A stretch of 64,000 bases of DNA from Vibrio hepatarius (GTDB lineage Bacteria; Pseudomonadota; Gammaproteobacteria; Enterobacterales; Vibrionaceae). Made by a program: the position numbers and the translations under genes. This document shows positions 48,033-58,045 of this stretch, piece after piece; position 1 is the stretch's first letter; every line of letters begins with the position of its first letter. The notes below the pieces were generated by a model. It had not been told where the DNA came from, ran no database searches, and was given only the letters and a program-made list of their open reading frames with translations. The stretch lies in NCBI RefSeq assembly GCF_001274785.1, contig NZ_LHPI01000003.1:62001-126000 (forward strand). Direction: 5' to 3'.

Positions 48033-48399
48033 GTCGCCATTCTAACATTCAACCTTGCGTAGAATCACATTTTCTACGCAACAAGCTGGCAATTTTATCT
48101 TTAAGAGTGAGTTTCTGTTCAACTACGAACAAAATTCAATCAACTCATTTACTAATTCGAAATAAAGCTTTTCTAAACACTTAAAATACAGTCACTTAAC
48201 AAAAATAAAATTGGATTTTTTAGCGTTTTATAATAAAGCAGATTGCTGACTTTATTGGGTACTGCTATAGTTCTCACCTGCAATATTTGATTTGGTTGCA
48301 TTTTAAACAAAGCCAATCAATTTAGAGCAAATTAATGAGTAGCCCGCTAATTTACCAAAATGCAGCACACGGCGTAAGACATTTTCGAACTTAGCAATC

Positions 48400-48765
48400 T
48401 TGTTGCCCTACTCATGATGCGAATGCCATTGATCTGATGATCAATCAATTGCGCAGTAAAATTATCGACCACACAGCGTAAATTGCAGCTAACTAGTTAC
48501 TCTAATTGCATGATTCATTACGCCGCAATCGATAACTTTAACTAGCAAGACTGAACAACTCGTCGATGACATTGGCATTAACTTTCATGTTGAGTATTTT
48601 CCGCCATCATTGCGGCTTACAAGCCTAAAACAGCTTGTAAGGCTGACGTGCCCAAAGAGCATCCCTCCAGCCGGGAGGCTGCACCGAAATAAGCCATGGG
48701 ATCAGGCACCGTGAAAGTAACCAGCGGCAACAAGCAAAAACACAGAATGACAACGAGATTTATCA
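48400..48765 (+). ncRNA. RNase E 5' UTR autoregulatory element (rne5-like)
   Basis: The last part of the 733-bp gap before rne resembles the conserved rne leader. The hairpin CCCTCC-AGCC-GGGAGG at 48663-48678 is followed by GCTGCACCGAAATAAGCCAT and GGGATCAGGCACCGTGAAAG. In E. coli this leader lets RNase E degrade its own message when active enzyme is in excess. The upstream part (48033-48400) probably holds the rne and rluC promoters; I see no gene there. The element's left boundary is approximate. Confidence 0.75.
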
Positions 48766-51729
48766 ATGAAAAGAATGTTAATCAACGCAACTCAAAAAGA
48801 AGAGTTGCGTGTTGCTTTGGTTGATGGTCAGCGCTTGTACGATTTGGATATCGAAAGCCCTGGTCATGAATCTAAAAAAGCAAATATCTACAAAGGACGT
48901 ATCACTCGCATCGAACCAAGTCTGGAAGCAGCCTTCGTTGACTACGGTGCAGAACGACACGGTTTCCTTCCCCTCAAAGAAATTGCCCGCGAATACTTCC
49001 CTGAAGGTTACACTTATCAAGGCCGTCCAAGCATTAAAGAAGTGCTAACTGAAGGTCAAGAAGTCATCGTACAAGTAGAGAAAGAAGAACGTGGCAGCAA
49101 AGGCGCTGCTTTAACGACTTTTATCTCTCTTGCAGGTAGTTATCTTGTTCTTATGCCTAATAACCCTCGTGCTGGCGGTATTTCTCGCCGAATCGAAGGT
49201 GACGAGCGTACTCAACTTAAAGCTGCACTGAGCACTTTAGAACTGCCACAAGGCATGGGTCTGATTGTTCGTACAGCTGGCGTTGGTAAGAGCGCAGAAG
49301 AACTTGAGTGGGATTTAAACGTACTCCTAAACCACTGGGGTGCTATCAAACAGGCATCTGATGCCAACCCAGCACCATTCCTAATTCACCAAGAAAGTAA
49401 CGTAATTGTACGTGCAATTCGTGATTATTTGCGTCGTGATATCGGCGAAATTCTTATCGATAGCAACACAATCTATGAACGCGCTCTTGACCACATTCGC
49501 CTAGTACGCCCTGATTTCGTTAACCGAGTGAAGAAGTACGAAGGCGAAGTACCGCTGTTCAGCCACTACCAAATTGAAAGCCAGATCGAATCTGCGTTCC
49601 AACGCGAAGTTCGTCTACCTTCAGGTGGTTCAATCGTTATCGACCCAACTGAGGCGCTAACGTCTATCGATATCAACTCTGCTCGTGCAACAAAGGGCGG
49701 CGATATCGAAGAAACAGCACTAAATACCAACTTAGAAGCAGCAGATGAAATTGCACGTCAATTACGCCTGCGTGACCTAGGTGGCCTAGTGGTTATCGAC
49801 TTTATCGATATGACACCAGTACGCCACCAGCGTGAAGTTGAAAACCGTCTGCGTGATGCTGTCCGTATGGACCGTGCTCGCGTACAGATTGGTCGTATCT
49901 CTCGCTTTGGTCTATTAGAGATGTCTCGTCAGCGCCTAAGCCCTTCATTGGCTGAAGCAAGCCACCATATTTGTCCTCGCTGTACAGGTACTGGTGTGGT
50001 TCGTGACAACGAATCTCTTGCGCTTTCTGTACTTCGTCTGATTGAAGAAGAAGCGCTGAAAGACAACACTGCACAAGTACTTGCGGTAGTGCCGGTGCCA
50101 ATCGCATCTTACCTTCTGAACGAAAAACGTCGCTCTGTGAACCACATTGAACGTATTCAAGAAGTGAAGATCACGGTTGTACCTAATTCAGATATGGAAA
50201 CTCCTCACTTCGACGTTATTCGTGTGCGCGAAGGTGAAGAGTTCGACCTACTCTCTTACTTGTTACCTAAGAAACTGGAAGCAATGAAAGAGGCGGAAGG
50301 TCGTGAAGCGCCTGAAGCTGAAGCGAAACCTAAGAAACTGGAAGAACCAGCGCTAAAAGGTTTTGCCGCTCCTGCGCAGTCTGCTCCAACACCAAAACCA
50401 GCACCAAAAGTTGAGAAGAAAGTTGAAACCACTGAATCTCAGCCAGGTCTGGTAAGCCGTTTGTTTAAAGCACTAGGTAGCTTCCTATTTGGCTCTAGCT
50501 CTGATTCTTCTAAAGAAGAAGAGAAACAGAATAAGCCAGAGAAGAAAGAAGGCCAACGCAACAACCGCAACCGTCGCAACCGTAACGACCAACGTCGTCG
50601 TAACTCTCGCGATAACCGCAACGAGAACCGTGATGAGAAGCGCGATAACAAGCGTAAACCTCAACAACGTGATCGTGACGAAGCTGCGACTGACAACAAG
50701 CAAACGAACGAGCGTAAACAACAAAACCGTAAGCCTAAGCAAGAGCGTCGCAACAAACGTGACGATGCGAAAGCAAGTAAGGTCGCGGAAGAAGGTCTAA
50801 AACTAGCAGCTGACGCGCAACAGACGGAAAAACCAAACCGTGCTGAAGAGAAAGCAGCGAAAGTGAAAGAGCGTCGTCAACGTCGTAAGCTGACGAAGCA
50901 AGTTCGCGTTAAAGACCAACAAGCTCAAGCGGAAGCGCAAGAAGTTGCGAAAGAAGCTAAAGCAGAAGCCGTTGCAGAATCGACAGAGCAAAACGTTGAT
51001 ACAGAAGCACAAGAAGGTGAACAATCGAAGCAACGTCGTAACCGTCGTTCTCCTCGTCACCTACGTGCAAGTGGTCAACGTCGTCGCCGTGGTCGTGACC
51101 GTCGCCCTAACCCATTCCGCCTACGTAAAGGTGGTGTAGCCTCTCCAGAGATGGCGATGGGTAAAGTGATGCCAAGTTACGGTATTACTAAACCAGCGCC
51201 TAAGTCGAAACCTAAAGCAGAACAAGCAGCTGTTGAACAAACAGAAACTAAAGTTGCATTTGGTGGTTTCGCTTGCCCTGAGATGGCGATGGGTAAAGTG
51301 ATCATTCGCCGCGAACAGCCAGTGGTTGAAGCGGTAGAAACTGAAGTGACAACGCCTGCAGTTGAAGTAGCACAACAACCTACTGAAACAGTCGAAGCAC
51401 CAGTGGTTGCACCTGTTGAAACTGTTGAAACCGCAGAGGTAGTGGAAGCTGCTGAAGAGATCGTTACTGAAGCAACACCAGTTGAAGAACTAGCAGCGGT
51501 TGAAGCTGTTGTTGAACAAGTTGAGGAAACCGTGGTTGAAGCAGCGAAGCCAGAATTCAAAGGCCAAGCTTCAGCACCGATGACCAAGGCATCAGGTTCA
51601 GCAGAGATGAAAGAAATCACTGTCGTCGCCGCTCCATTCCGCGAAGAACGTTACCAGCCGAAAGGTGCAGGTAGCCAAGTCGCGAAGAGCCAAGCTGGCG
51701 CTGCAATGACGAAGCCTCAAGGTTTCTAA
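48766..51729 (+). CDS. rne: ribonuclease E
   Basis: A 987-residue endoribonuclease and degradosome scaffold. The catalytic half has the S1 domain (about 36-120), the metal Asp in [15 protein letters not shown] (near 305) and VVIDFIDM (near 346), and the zinc-link CPRCTGTG (near 404). After residue 520 it is disordered, with an Arg-rich RNA-binding stretch full of RNRRNRN-type repeats, then an acidic Val/Glu/Ala region, then the conserved tail near [20 protein letters not shown], probably for PNPase. The motif [18 protein letters not shown] occurs twice and [16 protein letters not shown] twice, marking short linear interaction sites. It has its own terminator. Confidence 0.96.
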   Translation: MKRMLINATQKEELRVALVDGQRLYDLDIESPGHESKKANIYKGRITRIEPSLEAAFVDYGAERHGFLPLKEIAREYFPEGYTYQGRPSIKEVLTEGQEVIVQVEKEERGSKGAALTTFISLAGSYLVLMPNNPRAGGISRRIEGDERTQLKAALSTLELPQGMGLIVRTAGVGKSAEELEWDLNVLLNHWGAIKQASDANPAPFLIHQESNVIVRAIRDYLRRDIGEILIDSNTIYERALDHIRLVRPDFVNRVKKYEGEVPLFSHYQIESQIESAFQREVRLPSGGSIVIDPTEALTSIDINSARATKGGDIEETALNTNLEAADEIARQLRLRDLGGLVVIDFIDMTPVRHQREVENRLRDAVRMDRARVQIGRISRFGLLEMSRQRLSPSLAEASHHICPRCTGTGVVRDNESLALSVLRLIEEEALKDNTAQVLAVVPVPIASYLLNEKRRSVNHIERIQEVKITVVPNSDMETPHFDVIRVREGEEFDLLSYLLPKKLEAMKEAEGREAPEAEAKPKKLEEPALKGFAAPAQSAPTPKPAPKVEKKVETTESQPGLVSRLFKALGSFLFGSSSDSSKEEEKQNKPEKKEGQRNNRNRRNRNDQRRRNSRDNRNENRDEKRDNKRKPQQRDRDEAATDNKQTNERKQQNRKPKQERRNKRDDAKASKVAEEGLKLAADAQQTEKPNRAEEKAAKVKERRQRRKLTKQVRVKDQQAQAEAQEVAKEAKAEAVAESTEQNVDTEAQEGEQSKQRRNRRSPRHLRASGQRRRRGRDRRPNPFRLRKGGVASPEMAMGKVMPSYGITKPAPKSKPKAEQAAVEQTETKVAFGGFACPEMAMGKVIIRREQPVVEAVETEVTTPAVEVAQQPTETVEAPVVAPVETVETAEVVEAAEEIVTEATPVEELAAVEAVVEQVEETVVEAAKPEFKGQASAPMTKASGSAEMKEITVVAAPFREERYQPKGAGSQVAKSQAGAAMTKPQGF

Positions 51730-51744
51730 TCTAAGCAGAAAATG

Positions 51745-51778
51745 AAAGCAGCCCCTCTTGTTAGGGGCTGCTTTTTTA
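51745..51778 (+). terminator. intrinsic terminator after rne
   Basis: The stem AAAGCAGCCCCT/AGGGGCTGCTTT with a 6-nt loop is followed by a T-run. Confidence 0.9.
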
Positions 51779-51990
51779 TTGGCGAAATATTTGTGCTTCA
51801 TTCATTTATCACAAATATTGGTCAATATTTGGTTCATTCTTGAACTTAATCACACTTTTCGGTAGCATTCGCCGACTCGATCTGAAACAAACGCTTTGTT
51901 TTATCCGCTCTTTTATATCGCATTTTTGCTCATGGAATTTCAGGGCCGTTTTTCAGAATACATTTAAATACTTAGCAAAACTGAGCAAGC

Positions 51991-53550
51991 ATGTTTGAAT
52001 TTCCACAATTTTCTAAGCACTCTGTAAAAAATGATGTGCTTTCAGGTCTAACCGTTGCACTCGCATTGGTTCCTGAAGCGGTAGCATTCGCCTTCGTCGC
52101 TGGCGTCGACCCTATGGTTGGCCTATACGCGGCTTTCATTGTTGGTCTTGTCACTTCTATTTTCGGCGGTCGCCCAGGCATGATTTCTGGTGCAACAGGC
52201 GCTATGGCTGTTGTTATGGTATCGCTGGTTGCGAGCCACGGCGTTCAATACCTATTCGCAGCAATCATGCTGGCGGGTATCTTGCAGATTGCAGCGGGCA
52301 TATTCAAACTGGGTAAATTCATTCGCATCGTGCCACACCCAGTAATGATCGGCTTTGTAAACGGTCTAGCGATCGTTATCTTCCTTGCTCAGCTAGGACA
52401 GTTTAAAGCCCCTGACATCAATGGCATGCTTACTTGGCTACCTCAAGACCAAATGATGCTGATGCTAGGTCTTGTTGCTCTGACAATGGCAATCATCCAC
52501 TTTTTACCTAAGTTCACTACCGCAGTGCCATCATCACTGGTTGCGATTGTGACTGTCACTGCACTGGTTGTGGGTCTAGACCTTGAAACACGCACGGTTG
52601 TCGACTTCTTGCGTACTATGTCTGGCGATGAAGCGGCAACGCTTGCTGGCTCACTGCCAACGTTCTCTATTCCAGCAGTACCGCTATCACTAGAGACACT
52701 GCAAATCATTCTGCCTTACGCGATCATTCTTGCGGCAATCGGCTTGATTGAGTCACTACTAACGCTGACGGTTCTAGACGAGATGACTAACACTCGTGGT
52801 CAGTCTAACCGCGAATGTATCGGTCAAGGCATGGCGAACATGACTTGTTCGGTATTTGGCGCTATGGGTGGTTGTGCGATGATCGGTCAATCGATGATCA
52901 ACGTAAACTCAGGCGGCCGTGGCCGTTTGTCAGGTATCGTTGCAGCAGTAATGCTACTGATGTTCATCCTATTTGCTTCAGCGCTAATTGAGATGATTCC
53001 ACTAGCAGCACTGGTTGGTGTGATGTTTATGGTTGTTATCGGCACCTTCGAATGGGCAACATTCAAACTGGCGCGCCGCGTACCAAAGCAAGACTTCTTT
53101 GTAATCGTATTGGTAACCGTAGTAACGGTTATGACTGACCTTGCTATTGCAGTATTTGTTGGTGTTATCGCATCGGCATTGATGTTCGCATGGCAACACG
53201 CGAAGCACATCTATGCAGATACGCGTATCAATGAAGAAGGTTCAAAAGAATACAGAATCCACGGCCCAGTATTCTTTGGTTCGGTGGCAAACTTCCTAGA
53301 GATTTTTGATGCTCAAAATGATCCAGCAGACGTTATTGTCGACTTCGCCGATTCGCGCGTAACCGATCACTCTGCAATTGAAGCGATCGAAACTCTCGCC
53401 GAGCGCTACGCCGCTCAAGGTAAAACTCTGCATTTACGCCACTTGAGCCAAGACTGTCGCGCACTGCTACACAAAGCGGGCAGCTTAGTTGAAATCAACG
53501 TCAAAGAAGACCCAAGCTACAAAGTTGCAACTGACGTACTGGCTGGTTAA
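51991..53550 (+). CDS. SulP-family anion transporter with STAS domain
   Basis: A 519-residue membrane transporter of the SLC26/SulP family. [26 protein letters not shown] is the signature at the N-terminus, and [17 protein letters not shown] lies in the core. There are about 12-14 hydrophobic helices up to about residue 400, then a short STAS domain (about 420-519: [24 protein letters not shown]). Likely substrates are bicarbonate, sulphate, a dicarboxylate or another anion; the sequence does not decide. ATG 51991 has only a weak ribosome-binding site. It is a single-gene unit between terminators. Confidence 0.88.
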   Translation: MFEFPQFSKHSVKNDVLSGLTVALALVPEAVAFAFVAGVDPMVGLYAAFIVGLVTSIFGGRPGMISGATGAMAVVMVSLVASHGVQYLFAAIMLAGILQIAAGIFKLGKFIRIVPHPVMIGFVNGLAIVIFLAQLGQFKAPDINGMLTWLPQDQMMLMLGLVALTMAIIHFLPKFTTAVPSSLVAIVTVTALVVGLDLETRTVVDFLRTMSGDEAATLAGSLPTFSIPAVPLSLETLQIILPYAIILAAIGLIESLLTLTVLDEMTNTRGQSNRECIGQGMANMTCSVFGAMGGCAMIGQSMINVNSGGRGRLSGIVAAVMLLMFILFASALIEMIPLAALVGVMFMVVIGTFEWATFKLARRVPKQDFFVIVLVTVVTVMTDLAIAVFVGVIASALMFAWQHAKHIYADTRINEEGSKEYRIHGPVFFGSVANFLEIFDAQNDPADVIVDFADSRVTDHSAIEAIETLAERYAAQGKTLHLRHLSQDCRALLHKAGSLVEINVKEDPSYKVATDVLAG

Positions 53551-53563
53551 TCTTTGATTGAAG

Positions 53564-53594
53564 AAAAGGGCTTCCAAATGGAAGCCCTTTTTTT
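53564..53594. terminator. bidirectional intrinsic terminator
   Basis: The stem AAAGGGCTTCC/GGAAGCCCTTT (4-nt loop) is followed by a T-run on the plus strand and precedes A-rich sequence that gives T on the other strand. It lies between convergent sulP and ABC-transporter genes. Confidence 0.88.
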
Positions 53595-53595
53595 G

Positions 53596-54675
53596 TTATT
53601 GGCTTAATGCGACGATTTCGTCTGGCTTTAGTGCAACACGAATCGTCGAACCGTTTGCATAGTGTTGTGCTCCCCGCAAATGTGGGTCATCCACCATTAG
53701 CATCTCGCCACCTACATCGATACCGTAGCGCACCAAATGACCTAAAAATTCTCGGTGCATCACTTTACCTTCTAGCTGTATCGTCCCCTCCTCTGCTGCG
53801 CCGTGACAAATGCCCAGACTTTGCGGACGGAAGATAAGCGACAAGTCTTGTTGCTCTTTTGCTGCATACGGGAAATGGATGCCATTATCAGAAACAAAGT
53901 GACTGCCATACGGTGTTTTTTCAACGTGGCCGTTCAGTACGTTCGCCGTACCTAAGAAATCCGCGACAAACTTGTTCGATGGGTTGTCATACAATTCCAT
54001 CGGCGCACCGACTTGTTGGATAACCCCTTGATCCAATACCGCAATACGATCAGAGATGGTATTCGCTTCCTCTTGGTCGTGGGTAACGAAAATCGTCGTA
54101 AGTCCAAGTTGTCGTTGCAGTTCGAGTAAATCTCGACGCATCTGCTCTCGTAAGTTCGCATCCAAATTAGACAGCGGTTCATCGAGAAGCAGTACTCGCG
54201 GTTCAACCACCACGGTACGCGCAATCGCGACACGCTGTTGCTGACCACCTGATAACTGCGACGGCCTACGATCCGCCAGATGATGCAACCCCACCAGATT
54301 GAGTGCGTCATCAACTCGGCGTTTAATCTCTGGTTTTGCTACTTTGCGCTCTTCTAAACCGTAGGCGACGTTTTGTCTTACAGTCATATGTGGCCACAAC
54401 GCGTAGCTCTGGAACACCATACCGACATTGCGCTTCCAAGGCGGCTGTGAAATAACGTCTTCTTTGCCAAGCAGAATCCTACCCTGTGGTGTGGGGCCAA
54501 AACCTGCAATGGCGCGAAGCAAAGTCGATTTGCCCGACCCCGAAGGTCCTAGAAAGGCAAAGAACTCACCGGGTTTGATATCGAGGTTCACGCCCTTTAA
54601 CACTTCGGTGTCGCCAAAAGACAGAGTTAAATTCTCAATTGAGATGCCTACTTGCTCTGTATTTACTAAACTCAT
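53596..54675 (-). CDS. ABC importer ATP-binding protein (FbpC/AfuC-like)
   Basis: A 359-residue ATPase of the Fe3+/phosphosugar/spermidine importer class. Walker A is GPSGSGKSTLLRAIAGF, the signature LSGGQQQRVAIARTV, Walker B RVLLLDEPLSNLD, and the switch His is in VTHDQEEAN. A C-terminal TOBE-type domain (about 245-359) ends KPDEIVALSQ. ATG 54675 is preferred to the TTG two codons earlier. It is the last gene after the permease and binding-protein genes. Ferric iron is the usual label for this class, but the regulator genes next door point to a phosphorylated organic compound. Confidence 0.88.
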   Translation of the reverse strand: MSLVNTEQVGISIENLTLSFGDTEVLKGVNLDIKPGEFFAFLGPSGSGKSTLLRAIAGFGPTPQGRILLGKEDVISQPPWKRNVGMVFQSYALWPHMTVRQNVAYGLEERKVAKPEIKRRVDDALNLVGLHHLADRRPSQLSGGQQQRVAIARTVVVEPRVLLLDEPLSNLDANLREQMRRDLLELQRQLGLTTIFVTHDQEEANTISDRIAVLDQGVIQQVGAPMELYDNPSNKFVADFLGTANVLNGHVEKTPYGSHFVSDNGIHFPYAAKEQQDLSLIFRPQSLGICHGAAEEGTIQLEGKVMHREFLGHLVRYGIDVGGEMLMVDDPHLRGAQHYANGSTIRVALKPDEIVALSQ

Positions 54676-54690
54676 TTTCAAATCCTTCTG

Positions 54691-56439
54691 TTACTGACTT
54701 TTCAGGCCGTGCGCCTGACGCGTACGTTCAACAATTGTGTGAGAAACATAAGTCGCAAGCCCGACAATAAGAACCGCGATAACGCCCAATGCGGCACCAG
54801 GACCTCGCCCTGCTGCACTCTGCATAAACAGGTACAAGCCGTACGCCAATGGCGCGTCTGATTCTTGTGATACCAGCATGATGGTCGCCGACAGCTCAAC
54901 CGCTGCGGTGGCAAACGCGGTAACAAAACCTGCGAGAATCCCGGCTGCCATTAATGGCACGACGATTTTTCGAATCGTGGTCGCACGCGTTGCACCTAAA
55001 TTCTCTGATGCTTCTTCAAGTGATGGGCTCACTTGCTGCAGCGCCGCGACGCACGAGCGCAGTGCGTAAGGAAGACGCCTTACCGCAAGTGCAATCACGA
55101 TGATGCCCCACCACGTTGCCATGGAAGATCCAACGAACGGTAAATCAACGTCGTAGAATGTACGTAGATAGCCGATACCCAATACCACGCCAGGCACCGC
55201 CAACGCCGCCATAGCGCCAAAGTCCAGCCATTTGCGACCAACCATTTTGGTTCGCCACACGAGGTAAGCAATCGCAGTACCCAGCACTACATCAATAATG
55301 CCTGCCAGACCCGCATACAATAACGTATTGGTAATAAAATCAGATGCTTGAGTAATCGCCGTCGAGTAGTGTTCTAGGGTGTAAGCATCCGGCAGTGGAC
55401 TGAAAGACCAGATAGTACCAAACGACAACAGTAGCAACGCGAAGTGCGGCGCTAGAACCAGCAGTAAGATCAGAGCGATAACCGCGTAGCAACCCACCAT
55501 TTCAGCTGGTCGCAGTTCACGTTTGGAAAGACCACCACCACCTTTTTGTGTCGTCGAGTAATCTTTACCTCGCAAAGCAAGGAATGATACCCACAACGCG
55601 AACACAGAGAATGCGACTAAGATGACCGAAATAACGTAGCCCATCGGGTCAGAAATACCGACAGACGAAATACGTAGGTAGGCTTGTGGTGCAAGCATGT
55701 TGTTAACGTTGAGCAGTAATGGTGTACCCAAGTCATCAAACACTTTAACGAACACCAACGAAGCGCCCGCAACATAACCCGGCATTGCTAACGGCAGTAC
55801 AATCTTGCGGAACAGTTTGATGCCCGATGAACCCAATGACTGCGCAGACTCTTCCATCGAACGGTCGATGTTTTGCAGCGCTGCAGATAAGTTGATCAGG
55901 ATAAACGGGAAATAGTGGACACTCTGAACGAAGATGACCCCGTTCAACCCTTCCATAATCGGAATAGTGAAGCCGAAATACTCATCGAGCAGCAGGTTCA
56001 TGGTGCCGTTCTCACCAAACAATAACTGCATCGCAACCGCGCCGATAAACGGTGGCATGATCAACGGCACGATACCCAGCGTTTGGATAAGCACCGTCCC
56101 TTTAAACTGAAAACGGCTGGTGAAATACGCCAGTGGCATAGCGATAATCGACGCAACGATCACTGACATAAAAGCGACGTAAAACGAGTTGAAGAATGAT
56201 TCTTGGAACAGACTCGAACTAAAGAAGTCCTGAAAGTTAACTAACGATAGACTGCCTTCGCTGTCCTGAAAGGCAACGAAAATCACCTTAATCACAGGGA
56301 CGAACAGGAATATCAGAATGAACAAACCGATAATCACAGCGCTGAGGTAAAGTCCCCAGTCTTCTCTGATTTTCTTTAACCAGCCGCTATTTTCCTTGCC
56401 CGCGGTTTTACTCGATTGAGGTAGAGAAACGCTACTCAT
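54691..56439 (-). CDS. ABC importer permease, fused two-module (FbpB/AfuB-like)
   Basis: A 582-residue membrane protein made of two tandem permease modules. The two EAA-type cytoplasmic loops are EESAQSLGSSGIKLFRKIVLP (near 215) and EEASENLGATRATTIRKIVVP (near 495). About 12 membrane helices surround them. This fused form is typical of FbpB/AfuB importers, where one polypeptide builds the whole channel. ATG 56439 follows GGAG. A strong stem-loop separates it from the binding-protein gene upstream. A repeat of the module sequence within the protein reflects ancient duplication. Confidence 0.88.
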   Translation of the reverse strand: MSSVSLPQSSKTAGKENSGWLKKIREDWGLYLSAVIIGLFILIFLFVPVIKVIFVAFQDSEGSLSLVNFQDFFSSSLFQESFFNSFYVAFMSVIVASIIAMPLAYFTSRFQFKGTVLIQTLGIVPLIMPPFIGAVAMQLLFGENGTMNLLLDEYFGFTIPIMEGLNGVIFVQSVHYFPFILINLSAALQNIDRSMEESAQSLGSSGIKLFRKIVLPLAMPGYVAGASLVFVKVFDDLGTPLLLNVNNMLAPQAYLRISSVGISDPMGYVISVILVAFSVFALWVSFLALRGKDYSTTQKGGGGLSKRELRPAEMVGCYAVIALILLLVLAPHFALLLLSFGTIWSFSPLPDAYTLEHYSTAITQASDFITNTLLYAGLAGIIDVVLGTAIAYLVWRTKMVGRKWLDFGAMAALAVPGVVLGIGYLRTFYDVDLPFVGSSMATWWGIIVIALAVRRLPYALRSCVAALQQVSPSLEEASENLGATRATTIRKIVVPLMAAGILAGFVTAFATAAVELSATIMLVSQESDAPLAYGLYLFMQSAAGRGPGAALGVIAVLIVGLATYVSHTIVERTRQAHGLKSQ

Positions 56440-56463
56440 TGGAGTTCTCCATTATTCATGGTT

Positions 56464-56515
56464 AAAAAGCCCCCTAGAGCGCCGCAAATCGCGGCACTCT
56501 ACGTTAAGAAGGGGG
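56464..56515 (-). terminator. attenuator hairpin between binding-protein and permease genes
   Basis: TAGAGCGCCGC and GCGGCACTCTA pair (one mismatch) around a 5-nt loop, and outer CCCCC/GGGGG tracts extend the structure. The minus strand exits through CTTTTTAACC. It should reduce readthrough so that the binding protein is made in excess. Confidence 0.68.
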
Positions 56516-56526
56516 AAGAAGGAGGA

Positions 56527-57867
56527 TTACAAAATATCGAGCGCTTTTTCTGCTAACTCAGTCGCCTGCTCATAATTTGCCACGACTTTGTTGTCCCAAT
56601 CTTGTTCGACTTCAGCTTGGCGAGCGCCAACACTGTCGGTCTTTTTCTTACGTTTTTTGGTGAAGATCGCCGCAAACTCAGGATCGCTAGCTTGTTCGGC
56701 CGTGATTGGCATTTGATTGATTAACGCCTTCGCTTGACTGACTAATTCCAATGCTTCTGAGTTATTGGCTTGTTTCGCTTTTTGCTCAGCTTCGGCGATA
56801 GCATTGGTGGCTTCTCGTAACTCATCCAAACGGTAGGTGATCATCACATCAAACAAACTGTTCACAACGTTGTAGCGCGACTTAGACAGTTCAAGGTCAA
56901 AGTCCACAGTACCGAGTTTTTGACCCGTGAATGGATTCGGGAAGCCTTCAGGCGTACTTGCATACACCGCAGGGTTTACAGGAAGACGTTGAATCTTTTT
57001 ATCGAGCAGCAACTCTTGCCCTTGCTCAGAGAGTAAGAAGTCGATAAACGCGCTCGCGGCTTCGTCATTTGGCGCATTTTTGATTTTGCCGACGTTAGCC
57101 GGAACCAGAGCCGTCACGGTTGGGTAATGGAAGTCCACCGGGAAACCTGTTGCTTTGGAAGATAGACCGAAGAAGTCGATCACAATACCCAAACCAAATG
57201 AACCACTGTTTACGCCATCTGGCACACCAAAGCTACGCTCTGTAACGGTTTTAAAGTTACCTGAGATCGATTTCAGCGTCGCCCAACCTTCTTGCCAACC
57301 TTTACCTTGCAGAATTGCTTCAACGGTTAGGTGCGTGGTACCTGAGCGCGACGGTGCCGACATACCAATATGTTTGTGGTAAATCGGGTTTTCTAGATCT
57401 TCCCACTCTTTTGGTATCGGCAGCTTCTTCGCTTTCATGTAACGCTCATTCCACATGATGCCATAGCCTGACAGTGCAAATCCCTTGTAGTAGCCGTCAG
57501 GATCATTGATTGGGAAAGAGCCGACTTTGTCAGGAATGCCCGCCACTGACGAGGTATATTGTGCGAGGAGTTGGTTATCTTTTAGGACTTCAAACGCATC
57601 TGGTGCTGATGCCCAAAAGATATCAGATTTGTTGTTCGAAGCCGTTTCTTGTAGGTATTTAATCCCTGCGGTGGTCTTCTTCGACAGGATTTCTACTTTG
57701 ACTTCAGGGTACTTTTTCTCAAATGCCGTTTTGTAGACATCTGTAACGTCGGTTGGGAATGACGTTACTACAACCAGATTTTTATCAGACATTGCAAACG
57801 CAGAGCTAGTGCCTAGCGCGAAACTCACGGCCAGCGTCAGAGAGAGTAGTTTATTTCCTTGTTTCAT
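56527..57867 (-). CDS. periplasmic substrate-binding protein, AfuA/FbpA-like, long C-terminal tail
   Basis: 446 residues, about 100 more than common members of this class. The signal peptide is MKQGNKLLSLTLAVSFAL followed by GTSSAFA, cleaved before MSDKNLV. The fold has VVVTSFPTDVTDVYKTAFEKKYP, GMSAPSRSGTTHLTVEAILQGKGW and ERSFGVPDGVNSG, then FIDFLLSEQGQ. After about residue 335 a helical, Lys/Glu-rich extension follows (KKRKKKTDSVG, then NYEQATELAEKALDIL). The SRSGTTH loop is shared with the PgtC-like protein at 61374-62570, pointing to related ligands. A sigma-54 promoter candidate lies 55 bp upstream. Iron binding is the default label; a phosphorylated sugar or glycerate is my preferred inference. 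Confidence 0.85.
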   Translation of the reverse strand: MKQGNKLLSLTLAVSFALGTSSAFAMSDKNLVVVTSFPTDVTDVYKTAFEKKYPEVKVEILSKKTTAGIKYLQETASNNKSDIFWASAPDAFEVLKDNQLLAQYTSSVAGIPDKVGSFPINDPDGYYKGFALSGYGIMWNERYMKAKKLPIPKEWEDLENPIYHKHIGMSAPSRSGTTHLTVEAILQGKGWQEGWATLKSISGNFKTVTERSFGVPDGVNSGSFGLGIVIDFFGLSSKATGFPVDFHYPTVTALVPANVGKIKNAPNDEAASAFIDFLLSEQGQELLLDKKIQRLPVNPAVYASTPEGFPNPFTGQKLGTVDFDLELSKSRYNVVNSLFDVMITYRLDELREATNAIAEAEQKAKQANNSEALELVSQAKALINQMPITAEQASDPEFAAIFTKKRKKKTDSVGARQAEVEQDWDNKVVANYEQATELAEKALDIL

Positions 57868-57922
57868 GTTGCACTCCGTATTGTTGTAGAGGTAAAGAGC
57901 TCAGACTCTTCCTCTAGATAAA

Positions 57923-57938
57923 TCAAACGGCGTGCCAA
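57923..57938 (-). promoter_or_regulatory. sigma-54 promoter candidate ahead of the ABC importer operon
   Basis: On the minus strand TTGGCACG, 4 bases, TTGA matches the -24/-12 consensus TTGGCACG-N4-TTGC at every fixed position but the last. It lies 55 bp before the binding-protein start, inside the 178-bp gap after a sigma-54 activator gene. Confidence 0.72.
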
Positions 57939-58045
57939 TGTTATAAAAATGTTAACTTGTTATATTTCAAAAACTTAAGAAAACCACTTCTCTCAAACTA
58001 GGTCAAATACAGACTAAACACGTCTCACGGTATGTCAAAAACGAC

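Noticed and set aside
51177-51620. 147-codon open frame antisense to rne
   Set aside because: It lies wholly opposite the low-complexity acidic region of RNase E, is Ser/Thr/Ala-rich as expected for its complement, and has no ribosome-binding site.
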